This document shows positions 1 through 11,148 of a stretch of 64,000 bases of DNA, piece by piece. The stretch comes from Hydrangea macrophylla (taxonomy: Eukaryota > Streptophyta > Magnoliopsida > Cornales > Hydrangeaceae). Under the pieces are notes generated by a model. That model did no database searches. It was not told the DNA's origin and saw only the letters and a list, made by a program, of their open reading frames with translations. Location of the stretch: NCBI GenBank assembly GCA_033977485.1, contig CM066982.1:38232218-38296217 (forward strand), given 5' to 3'. Positions within the stretch are counted from its first letter, which is position 1. The number at the start of each line of letters is the position of its first letter. A program made the translations under genes and the position numbers.

Positions 1-19
1 AAGGTAACTAGATGATAGA

Positions 20-240
20 CGTTATATCCTTAACAAGTGCTGGATGGCTTATATCCTTAACGAGCGGTGGATGGGTGATCACTGGTATTAGCGATAAGTT
101 GTGGCAATAGATTGATATTCTATTTTTCAAAGCGTTATATCCCTGACATGCGGTGGATGGTTTATATAATTAACGAGCAGGTATGGACTGACATGGTGTC
201 CCTGAATGCAGTGGATGGTTTATATCCTTAACGAGCAATG
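20..240 (+). repeat. short tandem words in LTR (TTATATCCTTAACGAGC)
   Basis: A word of about 26 bp, roughly TTATATCCTTAACGAGC followed by GTGGATGG, recurs about six times here and again at 8190-8480 in the 3' LTR. Spacing is irregular. Position within the LTR suggests U5 or an untranslated leader; function unknown. Confidence 0.75.
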
Positions 241-345
241 GACAGAATGATGGCATGTCTCTATATATAAAATGATTGAGTCTGTTCTTTCTAGAGAGTA
301 TGTTAATAAACAGTCTTCGAGTGACAAGACGGTAAGGGTTAGTTA

Positions 346-642
346 ATGATGTTGAATAAAGGAATAAGATATTATTATACTAAGATTTTAACTCGTGTCT
401 TCATAATCTTGTTATTGCTTCAAATAAATGGTATCTTGTTAGTTTATACTCACTCAGCACTCAATAAGCTAACGGCCTTTATTGCCTGGACTTTCCCCCG
501 TCCAGACTATTCTATACCTTATGCTGCAGATGACAGAGTCTATGATAACGGTTACTATCCAGGAGGGGAATATATAGGAGATGGCCCCACCGATGATGTC
601 TATGCTGGGGAGGACTACTACGCTGATATTTATGCCAGCTAA
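346..642 (+). CDS. 98-codon ORF inside the 5' LTR, unknown product
   Basis: The frame opens with two ATGs; the second aligns with the start of the 97-codon copy at 8593. The predicted peptide has a basic, Tyr-rich start, a hydrophobic stretch at about residues 15-45 that could span a membrane, and an acidic Tyr/Asp/Gly-rich tail. It matches no family I recognise. The two copies differ at about 22 of 97 residues and most nucleotide differences change amino acids, which is what neutral drift predicts. It may be a chance ORF. Confidence 0.3.
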   Translation: MMLNKGIRYYYTKILTRVFIILLLLQINGILLVYTHSALNKLTAFIAWTFPRPDYSIPYAADDRVYDNGYYPGGEYIGDGPTDDVYAGEDYYADIYAS

Positions 643-944
643 AGACCTGGAGATAGTTATTAGTTTATTATTTCGATTTAGACTATTTTGTTATATTTGG
701 TACTTGGGCATATGTTGCTTCCAAACCTTATATACTTTCGTTGAAGCTTTACAGTTGTTATAACTGTGATGTTGTAATAAAAGTAACTGCTACTTATATC
801 CAGTTTGTTTTTATTACTATTCTTGTTGAAGACTAGTACTGTGTGGTGTGGATCATTAGTGACATTCACCAGTCATTCCCTATGGACCCAAAAGGGAAAT
901 TTATTTTTCTCTATTTTTGCTGCTTCGGGGCGTGATAGGATTTT

Positions 945-956
945 TGTTATCAAAGC
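945..956 (+). other. primer-binding site (initiator tRNA-Met type)
   Basis: TGTTATCAAAGC matches the tRNA-Met-complementary TGGTATCAGAGC at 10 of 12 positions and lies eight bases after the LTR end, where minus-strand synthesis would start. Confidence 0.75.
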
Positions 957-1091
957 TCTAGGTTGTGATGCTTTCGTTCACTAACAATTCCACACCATCT
1001 GGTCCTACCATTTTAAGATCCCTGAGATGGGATATGAGTTTGAGGTAAGGTCGTCCTTCTGATGATAGATAGTTTTCCCTTGTAGGTTAGT

Positions 1092-2031
1092 ATGGATCCA
1101 GAGTTTTATAGATTTGTGGTTGACTCTTGTGGAGGACACTTGATCTATGGGGATACCATGGAGCCAGCTGAGCCAGAGCATTATCAGGATCGAGTTCAAC
1201 AGATAGCCAGTCGTTATTTGGAGGAGGATATGTTTAAGGCCCTCTATGTTGATAGACGGACTCACCCGACCCAGACGCGTATAGATGCTTACCATTCTGC
1301 GAGGATTGGAAGAGATATTTATCAGGAGATTTTATGTTTGATCCAGAGTAAACTGGAGACAGATGCTATCGAGCTATGAGCTATTCTTCGGGGACCTATT
1401 GAGGCAGTACATGCAGTAATGACACCATCACTAGTACTCAAGGTACCCGTTCTTGAGCCACAGGAGCAGCCCGAGGAGCCAGATTCACCAGAGGCTGAGC
1501 TGATGGTAGAGGCTAACCCAAAGGACTGTAGAAGACATCGAGTCAGTTAAGGATGACGAGGAGCCAGAGGAGGACCCAGAGCTAGTTGTTGAGGAGGACA
1601 TAGGAGTAGTAAGAGATGAAATTATGGAAGACATTATAGTTAAGCCTGACGTAGAGGAGGTAGTCGTACCTGAGATACCTGTGGTGTTTGATTTACCCGC
1701 AAGACCTGTGCTTCATATGGCAACTATTGCCAACATAGCAGTTGAGTGGGTAGCAGTGATGGTTGCACAGCTAGCTAGACTTCTGATAGGACAGGTTGCA
1801 TTAGCAGATGCTATGGCTATTATTAGGGATTTTGTTGAGTTGATCGCCGATGTTGCCGAGCCAGCATTTGATGTTAAGGAGATGGAGGTTGATGATATGA
1901 TTGTCAAGGACTGGGATAGTAGGGTGGTAGTAGGAGCACCAACACCAGCTGAGGATGATCCACCAATAGAGATGGACGTTGCACCTGAGGATGATGCACC
2001 AGCAGCAGGATCATATGCTGACGATTTTTGA
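1092..2031 (+). pseudogene. extra acidic ORF between primer-binding site and gag
   Basis: A roughly 310-residue frame broken by a stop near 1378 and a frameshift near 1530. Residues 1-95 (MDPEFYRF...) look globular; the rest is very acidic with Pro-Glu-rich stretches and an Ala/Val/Ile-rich hydrophobic patch (about 1700-1850). It has no zinc knuckle and does not resemble gag, which begins at 2411. A pyrimidine-rich tract ending in TAG lies six bases before the ATG, resembling a splice acceptor. Extra ORFs ahead of gag are known in some plant Ty3/gypsy elements, but I cannot assign this one. Confidence 0.5.
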
Positions 2032-2410
2032 GTCAGAACCTGTAGGTTTTAGTTTTTTTACTTTTACATTAGGACATGTTGTCCACATGATTTTCGGGAG
2101 CTTGAGAGATAGCTATTTGACCATAGCTTTGTATAGGTATTATCAGTATTAGTCGTAGCATTGTAAATAGCTAACCTTAGTACTATTTTAGTTTAGTCCC
2201 ATATAGTACACAGTTTGACTAGTGTGTACTATGTGGTACATCTTTTGATTTATATGAGCAGTACTTTTGATATTGATCGTATGGTTGCTTTGATGTGTTG
2301 TTTTGTAAAACTGTTAGTTCTTGTTGTTTCTTGCCCTATCTTGTTTTCGTTTCTGTAAGAAGACTTTTTGCTAATAGATGTGTCTTCTATAGGCAACACT
2401 CGTTATCATT

Positions 2411-3560
2411 ATGGTAGGACCCTTGAGAAATCAGCAAGCGTGTATTGGAGCACCTATTTCAGAAGGAATGGACCTATCTGGAGTTTTTGAAGAATTCATG
2501 CAACGGATGGAGTATGTAGGCAATACCTACAATTATGCCACAAATCAATGACCTATCTAACTGCCAGTTGCACTATTCTAGCATAGGCAAGCAGGAGACA
2601 AGTTATTGGAAATTTTTCGTGGGTTATGTCCTGAGAAGTTCAATGGACTAGCAGAACCATGGAAAATCAAACAATAGATAAGAGAAATGGAGTTGATCTT
2701 TGAAGCATAGGAATGCAGCGAGCAAGAGAAGCACCTTCTTGCCACATTCCAACTCACCTATCCACTATAGATTGGTGGGAGGCTGAGCGGGCCATGATAA
2801 TGATAAATGCTGCAAGAGCAATGCCTTGGGAAACGTTCAAAGGCAGATTTCTAGAGAAGTAATTCCCAGAAGACGAAAAGGATCAACAGGAAAAGAACTT
2901 CATGAGTTTAGTTCAAGGAGATTCAACGGTAAGAGAACATACCACACAGTTTGAGGGATTGTCCAGATTCGCCCAGCAAATGATAGACACTCCACTGAAA
3001 AAGGTGAAAAGATTTCACCAAGGATTGAATCCCCATCTTTTCCATTTGATGATTGGGTCACCTGAACCAAAATTTTGAAGGACTGGTTAGACTTGCTGTA
3101 AGTCTAGAGAAGGATGCATATCCAGTACAGCGACTATAGACGAATTGACTATAACCATCAAGGAACTTCAAACAGAGGAATTTCCAGACACAACCGCTAA
3201 GAAATACCCAAGGGTGGAGATCTTAGGGAAATTTCCAAAGAAACAAAAGAACCTGGGATGGAACCAGAAAGCTTCAATCGAGCTATCCTCGACCCCAGCA
3301 ACATTAACAGGGAGGATCACAATCTCAAGCACTGCTAACAGCCCCGCCAAGCAATAGAGGAGGATATTTTAATTGTGGAAAACTAGGGTACATAGCCAAG
3401 TTTTGCACAGTTTCTAGGGTTAACCACCGAATGGGTGCTATCTATTGAAATTGCAACAAGCCAGGGCATTTTAGCAAGGATTGCCGTGCACCACAAGGAG
3501 GATACTATGGGGCACCAGTTCCAGGAATACAAGGACCCCCAGATCAGACTCGAGTAAATG
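2411..3560 (+). pseudogene. gag (capsid and zinc knuckles), degenerate
   Basis: Starting at ATG 2411 (MVGPLRNQQ...), pieces of a Ty3/gypsy capsid domain can be read across several stops, including the conserved WWEAER and W-TFKGRFLEK stretches near 2775-2880. Two CCHC knuckles follow at about 3370-3485 (CGKLGYIAKFC; NCNKPGHFSKDC). In the second, the codon expected for the first cysteine is TGA. Gag would form the virus-like particle and bind RNA. The linker 2031-2410 is noncoding and ends in an acceptor-like TCTTCTATAG. Confidence 0.8.
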
Positions 3561-3599
3561 CCATAATCCTAGGAGAAGCAGCTTTTAATGCCAATGAAC

Positions 3600-3883
3600 A
3601 ACAACATTTAGAAGGTACGCTTGTACTCTTTCATAGTCTAGCTAAAGCTTAATTGGATACTGGCACTGCACGTTCTTTTATTGTTGTTAAGATTGTGCGC
3701 CAGTTGGGTTTAGAACCCCAAACACTTGAACCAGCTCTTAATGCTGTGTCACCTTTGGGAGTGACTGTTAAGTTGGGTAAAGTATGTAAAAGTTGCCCAT
3801 TGACTTTAGGAGATAGGAACCTTCAAGCAGACTTGGTAGTTCTACCGATGTCAGAGTTTGACATTATCCTAGGGATGGATTGA
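3600..3883 (+). pseudogene. retropepsin-like aspartic protease
   Basis: LDTGTARSFI at about 3650 is the catalytic DTG motif with the usual flap context, followed by VVLPMSEFDIILGMDW-like sequence where the domain ends. A stop precedes the active-site Leu-Asp and another follows LGMD. The protease would cut Gag-Pol. Confidence 0.8.
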
Positions 3884-4069
3884 CTAAGTACGGTGCCAAT
3901 TTGGATTGCCTTACTAGGACGATTGTGTTTCTAATACCAGGATATTTGACAATTAGATTTCATTGTCAGCCGATAAGCGACATGTTTCTTACGAGTAGTT
4001 TGGCTACAATCGGTAGCACGAATACAGAACTCAAGATGGATCAGATTCCTACTGTACAAGACTTTTAGG

Positions 4070-4690
4070 ATGTACTCTAGGATATTAAAGGACTTCCACC
4101 GAAAAAGGAAATTGACTTTTGTGTTGAACTAGTACCTGGAACATTGCCTATTTCCATGACTCCGTATTGGATGGTACCAACTGAGATGTTGGAACTGAAA
4201 AAGCAAGTCCAGGAACTTGAAGATTTAGGATTTGTTCATCCGAGCACATCACCATGGGGAGCACAAGTTATGTTTGTGAAGAAGGAGGAAGGGACACTTT
4301 GACTCTGTATGGACTACAGGGAGTTAAACAAGGTCACGATTAAGAATAGATATCCACTTCCTCGGATAGACGATCTATTCGACTAGTTTTAAGGATTGAA
4401 GATCTTTTCAAAGATCGATTTATGTTCGGGATATCACCAGTTGTTAGTTTGACCGGGGGATGTGCCGAAACCACATTCAGGATGAGATACGAGCATTACG
4501 AGTTTATAGTTATGCCTTTTGGATTGACGAATGCTCTAGTAGTATTCATGGACTTAATGAATAGAGTATTCAGACCATAACTGGATAAATTCATTACAGT
4601 ACTCATCGATGACATACAAATCTACTCAAAGATGGAGAAAGACCACAAGGAGCACTTACAGATTGCTTTACAAACACTTTGAGATAACAA
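4070..4690 (+). pseudogene. reverse transcriptase domain
   Basis: RT blocks can be read across several stops and frame changes: [41 protein letters not shown] and the active-site box LIDDIQIYSK. Trp or Gln codons in related elements appear here as stops. Inactive as it stands. Confidence 0.85.
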
Positions 4691-4691
4691 A

Positions 4692-5414
4692 TTGTATGCA
4701 AAGTTCAGCAAGTGTGAATTTTGGCTACGGGAAGTCAAATTCTTGGAAAATGTATTATCTCAAGACGGTATCTCAGTGGACTCATCTAAGATTGATGCAG
4801 TCTTAAGCTGGAACAGACTTACAAATGCAATAGAAGTCAGAAGTTTCCTCGACCTACCAGGATATTATAGAACATTTGAAGAAGGATTCGCCAAGATAGC
4901 AGAACTTCTGATGAATTTGACAAGAAAAGAGATGAACTATAAATGGACAGACAAGCATGAGGGTGCATTCCAGGAGTTGAAGGAAAGATTAACTTCAGCA
5001 CCAGTACTCGTAATACCTAAGAGTGGAGAAATGTATGTAATCTATAGTGATGCATCGCGCCAAGGACTTGGTTGTGTGCTTATGAAAGATGGGAATGTCA
5101 TTGCATATGGATCAAGACAGTTGAAGGTACATGAGAAGAATTACCCTACACATGACTTGGAATTAGTAGCAATAGTATTTGCATTAAAGATCTGGAGACA
5201 CTATCTCTATGGAGAGAAGTTTGATTTGTTTTTCGATCATAAGAGCTTGAAGTATTTGCTCTCTCAGAAGGATTTGAACATGCGACAACGAAGATGGATG
5301 GAGTTACTCAAGGACTATAACTTTTCGTTACAATACCATCCAGGTAAAGCAAATGTCGTAGTCGATGTTTTGAGCTATAAACCTCGACTAGTGATCACTG
5401 GATTACTAATTTGA
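4692..5414 (+). pseudogene. RT connection and RNase H domain
   Basis: A 240-codon open stretch covers the end of RT (KFSKCEFWL), the connection ([14 protein letters not shown]) and RNase H. The acidic residues fall where expected: SDAS, DLELVA and FFDHKSLKY. It ends at a stop after GLLI, where a functional polyprotein would continue into integrase. It is the best preserved part of this pol. Confidence 0.85.
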
Positions 5415-5426
5415 GAATGGAAAGCA

Positions 5427-6480
5427 TTGGAAGTGTTAACTGAATTCGAGCTTCAGCCAGTGGAACCAACGGAAAGACAACATTTTGGATGTTTGATGGT
5501 ACAATCAAATTTGATTAGTCGTATCATAGCAGCTCAACAGACGACAAAATATTTAAAGTTATGGTTCATAAAGATGTCAGGTAAGGAGCCAGAAATCTGG
5601 AGTATTAGTACGGACGGAGCCTTACGATGTAAAGGTAGACTCTATGTACCTGACGAAGAAAATCTCTGGAAAGAAATATTAGATGAAGCGCAGAAGTCAC
5701 AGATGAATATTCATCCAGGAGGTACAAAGATGTACAATGATTTAAAGAGAAATTTCTAGTGGGAGGGAATGAAGAGAGAAATAGCTGAGTATGTAGTCAA
5801 ATGTCTTACTTGTAAACAGGTAAAGGCAGAACATCAGAAGCCACCTGGATTACTACAACCATTACCAATTCCTTAATGGAAATGGGAACATATCACCATG
5901 GATTTTGTGGTAGAATTGCCGAAGTCATAGTAGAACCATGATGCTATTTGGGTAATCGTGGATAGACTTACAAAGACAACACATTTCATTACTTATAGTA
6001 TGACATATCCAGTAGAACATTTGAGCTAGATATATCTACAACATGTAGTACAGTTACACGAAGTACCTATGTCTATCGTGGCAGATCAAGATTCGCGTTT
6101 TACTGTAAAATTTTGGAAGAGTCTCCAAATAGCGATGGGAACAACATTGAACTTAAGTTCAGCCTTTCATCCGCAGACCGATGGATAGACTAAACGAGTT
6201 AATCAAGTAATGGAGCACATGTTACGCGCTTGCGTTATTGATTTTGAAAATTCATGGGAGAGGCACTTACCTTTGACTGAGTTCACATATAACAATAGTT
6301 ATCATTCGAGCATAGGAATGGCATTGTTCGAAGTTTTGTATGGAAGACATTGTTGATCATCGCTGTGTTGGACTGAAGTTAGAGATACTCAACTTCTTGG
6401 ACCAGAGATGATGAAGATAGCCCAGACCCAACACAAGAGTTATGCTGACAAGCGACCCAAGGACTTAGAGTTCACCGTTG
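5427..6480 (+). pseudogene. integrase, degenerate, catalytic Glu replaced
   Basis: A zinc-binding region (IHPGGTKMY to VVKCLTCKQ) and a catalytic core are readable across about seven stops. The two Asp are present (TMDFVVELP; VADQDSRF), but the motif normally HPQTDG-x-x-E-R reads TKR, so the third catalytic acid is Lys, consistent with a G-to-A change. Defunct. Confidence 0.85.
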
Positions 6481-6899
6481 GAGATCACGTGCTACTCAAA
6501 GTTTCTCCTATTTGAGTCATTGTCAAATTTGGTTAGAAGAGAGGCAAGTTCTCGTCGCGATTCATTAGACCGTTTGAGATTTTATAGTGTGTTGGGAAAG
6601 TTTCTTATCGCCTTGTGTTTCTGCCAAAAAAGTCAAGAGTGCACAATATTTTCCATATCAGTATGCTAAGGAAGTGTTCTCACAACCCAGCGCATGAGAT
6701 CAACTTCAAAGATATTGAAGTCAATGACAATGTTATATTCAATAAAGGACCGGTTTGCATTTTGAATCGAGGGTTCAAGAAGCTTAGGAATAATGAGATT
6801 CTATTGGTAAAGGTTCAGTGGAAGCATCATGATGAAGAAGAACCATCATGGAGATGCGAGAGAAGTTTCCATTTTTGTTTTAGACTTGTTTATTCTTGA
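6480..6899 (+). pseudogene. integrase C-terminus with chromodomain
   Basis: The GDHVLLKVSP-type integrase tail is followed by a block matching chromovirus chromodomains: PVCILNRGFKKLRNNEILLVKVQWKHH, then EEPSWRCE. Such domains steer insertion toward particular chromatin. A stop and frame change separate the tail from the chromodomain. This module assigns the element to the chromoviruses. Confidence 0.8.
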
Positions 6900-7019
6900 T
6901 TTCGAGGACGAAATCCTTAATGAATGGTGGATGATGTAATACCCTATATTTTGATATATAATAAGACCTGGTATTTCATTTCTATACTTGTATAACCTTT
7001 CTTTTTCTGTTGGTGTAAT

Positions 7020-7200
7020 TTAGATACCAATTGATTGCCTTCGTTTCCAAAACGATTGCCACTTTTTGGTTACCATTCGATTGACATAATTCCCAATCGA
7101 TTTCCATCCTACCGACTAAAAGATATTACGTGGCAACATACCAATCGATTGCCATTCTTTCTAATCGATTTCCTTTATTACCAATCGACTGGCATAAGCT
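7020..7200. repeat. CAATCGATTG word cluster, upstream of TATA
   Basis: About seven imperfect copies of the self-complementary word CAATCGATTG, usually in the context CC-word-CCAT, separated by 10-25 bases of unrelated sequence. This is not a simple tandem repeat. The cluster lies upstream of the TATA-like box. Confidence 0.85.
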
Positions 7201-7659
7201 GAGACAAGTTTTCTTCTTGGGTTGAGCTTTGGACGTGTGGCACTCTCATTTCTTATATATTCACCTTCATTACAGGCCTTGGGTCTGTTTGGTTCAGTTG
7301 AGTTTAAGAGAGAGAGGTTGTTACATATATATACACATATATATATCTACTTATATACACACTCACACACACACATACACACTCACTGCCCTTGGCAGCT
7401 AGGAGGAAGAGAAAAACAAGAGAAGAACAAGAAAGAGAAGAAAAGAGACAGAGAAGGAGAGTGTTGGACAGAGAGAGGAGAAAGAGAAGAATGCGAGAGA
7501 GAACTTGAGGATTTTCAAGCCAAACACACCCTGAGTGAGTCCTAACTCACTTGGTCCCTCTATTGACGTTTATTCAAGTTATTGTGAAGTTAGATGTGTT
7601 AAATGCATGAATTCTACGTTTATATCTACTATTTTATTAATCTACTGGTGAAGATGAAG

Positions 7660-7872
7660 TGTCAATCGATTGGTATAATTCCCAATTGATTGCCATTAGT
7701 TGGGACCCTATCGATTGGATAGAATTCCAATCGATTGACATTCTAATCGATTGCCAATGTTAGCAATTGATTGACATATTTTTAGACCAAATCGATTACC
7801 ATATTTCCTCAATTGATTGTTGTGATTTTTGTTCCAATCGATTATATCTTTGCCGAATCGATTGGTATTGGC
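7660..7872. repeat. CAATCGATTG word cluster, downstream of TATA
   Basis: About ten copies of the same word (variants CAATTGATTG, AAATCGATTACC) in roughly 210 bp, in the part of the LTR that should be transcribed (R/U5). Confidence 0.85.
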
Positions 7873-8592
7873 AGAACATGGATTCATTTACCTATTTATT
7901 ATATAAGAGGTTCGATTGTTCTTTTTTTGTTTTAGATATCCGTTATGCGAGTTTAGGTAATCAGGGATAATGTGACAACAAAGAAAAGTATGATTAAGAA
8001 TAATGGATTAACGTGACGACGTGGGTAACATGTTGATTTTTGTATGAGTTCAATATCCGTTCATTTTAATCAGAGTAGTCAGGACACGTGGGAATTGTCA
8101 TGTATCGATAGAAGTACTGAGTTTAAGTAGGTTTGATAAGTTCTGGGAATGGTACGTGGGAAGACACCTAGTCATAATATGCTTTCACATATTGTAGATG
8201 GTTTATATCCTTAACGAGCAGTGGGCAGGACCATGTAGTCCGAAGGTAACCCGATGATCAATGTTATATCCTTAACAAGCAGTGGATGGTTTATATCCTT
8301 AACGAGCGGTGGATGGGTGATCATTGGTATACACCGATAAGTCGTGGTAGTAGATTGATATGTTGTTGTTCAAAGCGTTATATCCCTGACATGCGATGGA
8401 TGGTTTATATCCTTAATGAGCGGGGGATGGACTGACATGGTGTCCATGAATATGGTGGATGGTTTATATCCTTAACGAGTAACGGACAGAATGATGGTAT
8501 GTCTATATATATGAAAGGATTGAGTCTGTTCTTTCTAGAGAGTATGTTAATCATCGGTCTTCAAGTGACAAGACGATAAGGGTTAGTTAACG

Positions 8593-8886
8593 ATGTTGAA
8601 TAAAGAAACAAGATATTATTATAGTAAGATTTTAACTCGTGTCTTCATAAGCTTGTTAGTGCTTCAGATAATTAGTACCTTGTTAGTTTATACTCACTCA
8701 GCTCTCAGTAAGATGATGACCTTTATTGCCAAGACTTTCCCCCATTTAGACTATTCTATACCTTATGCTACAGATGACGGAGTCTATGATAATGGTTACT
8801 ATCCAGGAGGGGAATACACAGGAGATGACCTCACTGATGATGTTTATGCCGGGAAGGACTACTACGCTGATGTTTACGCTAGCTGA
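8593..8886 (+). CDS. 97-codon ORF inside the 3' LTR, unknown product
   Basis: LTR counterpart of the ORF at 346-642, with the same length after the second Met, a hydrophobic N-terminal half and an acidic Tyr-rich end. Both copies remain open although pol of the same element has many stops. Amino-acid-changing differences outnumber silent ones about as drift predicts, so openness may be chance in a short frame. Confidence 0.3.
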   Translation: MLNKETRYYYSKILTRVFISLLVLQIISTLLVYTHSALSKMMTFIAKTFPHLDYSIPYATDDGVYDNGYYPGGEYTGDDLTDDVYAGKDYYADVYAS

Positions 8887-9181
8887 AGACCTGGAGATAG
8901 TTATTAGTTTATTATTTCTGTTTAGACTATTTTGTTATATTTGGTACTTGGGCATATGTTGCTTCCAAACCTTATATACTTCCGCTGTAACTTTACGGTT
9001 GTTATAACTCCGATGTTGTAATAAAAGCAACTACTATTTATATCCAGTTTGTTTTTATTACTATTCTTTTAGTAGACTAGTACTGTGTGGTGTGGATCAT
9101 TAGTGACATTCACCAGTCATTCCCTATGGACCCAAAAAGGAAATTTATTTTTCTCTATTTTTGCTACTCCGGGACGTGACA

Positions 9182-9628
9182 AAGATAGCATCTAACTTCT
9201 CTGTCACACTTCGATCGATTGAATTTTGTTCAATCGCTTGAACATTCAATTTCACAGAATAATTTGAGAAAATTCTAGAATAATTTAAAATTTTAAAACG
9301 TATAATTTTTAAAACATTGAATCTGTGAAAAGTACACTTGGATAGAAAATCATTCTCGATCGATCGAACATAGTTCAACCGATCGAACAAAATCAGGTTC
9401 GATCGATCGAAGGTCCTTCGATCGTTTGAGAATAGCAGGGTCTCGATCGATTGAACCTACTTCGATCGATCGAACCCATCATGCATCCAATGCATTCACA
9501 GATTTGTATTCTGCTATAAAAACACCGTAGAAATAGATCTATGACGATGCATTTCAAAAACAGTCCTAAAATCAACATGTAAATCAAAACTAGTGTTCCA
9601 AAACGCATCTATAGATCCAAACAAGCGT
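9182..9628 (-). mobile_element. copia-type leader fragment (5' internal region)
   Basis: Sequence between the Tekay-1 3' LTR and the copia primer-binding site. No coding domain is visible. Its main content is a cluster of TTCGATCGATCGAA words at about 9205-9475. The rest of this element would lie left of the window, beyond Tekay-1. Confidence 0.55.
9205..9475. repeat. TTCGATCGATCGAA word cluster (copia leader)
   Basis: About eight copies of a self-complementary word around TCGATCGATCGA, with variants TCGATCGATTGA, TCAATCGCTTGA and TCGATCGTTTGA, in unrelated spacer sequence. Any peptide translated across it reads S-I-D-R-S repeats, a by-product of the words. Confidence 0.85.
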
Positions 9629-9641
9629 GGCTCGGATACCA
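9629..9641 (-). other. primer-binding site of minus-strand copia element
   Basis: On the minus strand TGGTATCCGAGCC follows the LTR end (...TTCATCA) after two bases. It matches the 3' end complement of initiator tRNA-Met with one mismatch in the first twelve bases. Confidence 0.8.
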
Positions 9642-9643
9642 AT

Positions 9644-11148
9644 TGATGAATAAATTGGGTTTAAAGCTATTTTAAACGTATAGCGGAAAGGTTAAGTTTC
9701 AAAAAACTTATTGGTAGCCCAGACATACTACTTGTCAATTCTATAGATGCGTACTAACAAAAGGGGACAAGAATTATACCTCGGGTCTTGAACCCAATTT
9801 TGATATTCTTCTTCCTTGATTATGCAGCAGCCTCTACTAGGTAGTCTTTACCCTTATGTCTCCTATGAATGCTTCCTGGAGAGGCTAGAGATGGTGGGAT
9901 CTCTAATAGAGAGGAAAGAGAAGGTTTGGGAGCTCTAAAAATAGTTTCTGCAGCTTCTGACATATAAAAACGACGAACTCTTTTTTTTTGGATATAGCTG
10001 CCCTAATTATAGATTCCCAGAACCGACCTAAAGCTATTGAAGTGGCTTTGATTGATCTAACATTCAAGTGATCGAACCACCTTCGAGCGATTGAACCTGT
10101 CCAAACTTCAATCGATCGAGACAACTTTCATCGATTGAACCTGTCTTGACATCATCCTCAAGTGCCTTTCCAAGTATCCTGGCGGAGCTAAGAGTGGGAC
10201 CTCCTAGGCTCTTTATTGTTGGCTCAGACTAGTAGTTAATCACCATGATCAAACTCTTTGATCAGCAAACTAACCAACTGGTCAGTTAACGTTTACTCCA
10301 CTATAAAATGATAACTGAACTCTAATGCAAAAGAACATATCCGAAGCGATAACTAGACTTGTATGATTTACTAATGTCCCTCTACTATCAGCATTCATAA
10401 TCATATTCAGGTAGTCAGATAAACGGTTATTATCAACCTGAATTATGATTACTTTTTGTGTTCATTGAATCCCATTTCACCTCTCATGATTACCAAACAC
10501 GTTGATAACTACTTATCAATAAGACTGCAGTTCTTAGTAATCAACTTGGTGACATAATTAAGGGAATGCTTACTCTGAATTAGAGGGTAGATTCTATCTT
10601 GACAATCTATGTTCACAACCCTATGAACACGACATACCCAAGATACCAGGTATTGATCTTTTATAGACCTCACTGATTGGTAAGTCAAAGCAGCCACATC
10701 CATAGTCTCTGTTCATAATTGTCTCAAGATTGAGAACACGTACCTTATACAAGTTATGAGTTCCTATCGACTGTTGACAGTTTTGAGCGTCAATAGGAAA
10801 GCTCAGGTCTGTCAATGCACTATAAGCACTAGCATTTGAACTAAGAGCTAAACTCTAGTGATTGAAATTCATCACTCCATCCAATGGTAGTTAATCATGC
10901 TATAGTGTAAACCTGATAAGATATCCAATCTCATCATCCACTGTAACAAGTTCTAAGTATCAAAGAATAGTAATTTGTATCTCACTTGTATGAATCTCAT
11001 ACACACACGAATTACTTACTACGACACTTAAGTATTAACAATGATCTCATGAAAGAAATATACAAAGTGAAATGTAAAGCTGATATCCATATATTAAAAT
11101 GTCAATGTCTCATACATAAAGTAATGGTTTGAAGGCATAAATCCAACA
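9644..11148 (-). repeat. copia-type LTR (5' LTR of a minus-strand element)
   Basis: On the minus strand this 1.5 kb segment begins TGTTGGATTTATGCC and ends TTCATCA, followed by a tRNA-Met primer-binding site. The terminal style and primer site suggest Ty1/copia. It also carries a smaller TCGATCGA-type cluster at about 10045-10140. Its right edge abuts open Tat-A RNase H coding sequence, so it was inserted into that gene. Confidence 0.75.

Larger units (their letters stand above)
1..937 (+). repeat. 5' LTR of Tekay-1 (3' portion only)
   Basis: Bases 1-937 align with the last 940 bases of the LTR at 6935-9181, with many substitutions (roughly 8 percent by eye). The LTR ends in CGTGATA where the 3' copy has CGTGACA. 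The divergence implies an old insertion. Confidence 0.9.
1..9181 (+). mobile_element. Tekay/Del-type chromovirus (Tekay-1), 5' LTR truncated by window edge
   Basis: This is an LTR retrotransposon with LTR, primer-binding site, an extra ORF, gag, protease, reverse transcriptase, RNase H, integrase and chromodomain in Ty3/gypsy order, then a second LTR. Bases 1-937 match about 8243-9181, so the two are LTR copies. The chromodomain-like end and LTR termini TGTAATACCC...CGTGACA are typical of the Tekay/Del chromovirus lineage. All coding parts carry stops and frameshifts. The element lies inside a copia leader; the left target duplication is outside the window. Confidence 0.9.
6935..9181 (+). repeat. 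3' LTR of Tekay-1
   Basis: Begins TGTAATACCC after a degraded polypurine stretch (AATGGTGGATGA) and ends CGGGACGTGACA. Length about 2.25 kb. It contains CAATCGATTG words in two clusters, a TATA-like TTATATATTC near 7251, TA/CA-rich and GA-rich tracts (7320-7510), the ATCCTTAACGAGC words and a 97-codon ORF. Confidence 0.9.

Noticed and set aside
7222..7545. 107-codon ORF in the Tekay-1 LTR
   Set aside because: Covers CA/TA and GA-rich simple sequence; Lys/Arg/Glu-rich composition follows from that.
346..8886. Purifying selection on the LTR ORF
   Set aside because: About 24 amino-acid-changing against about 9 silent differences between copies fits neutral drift.
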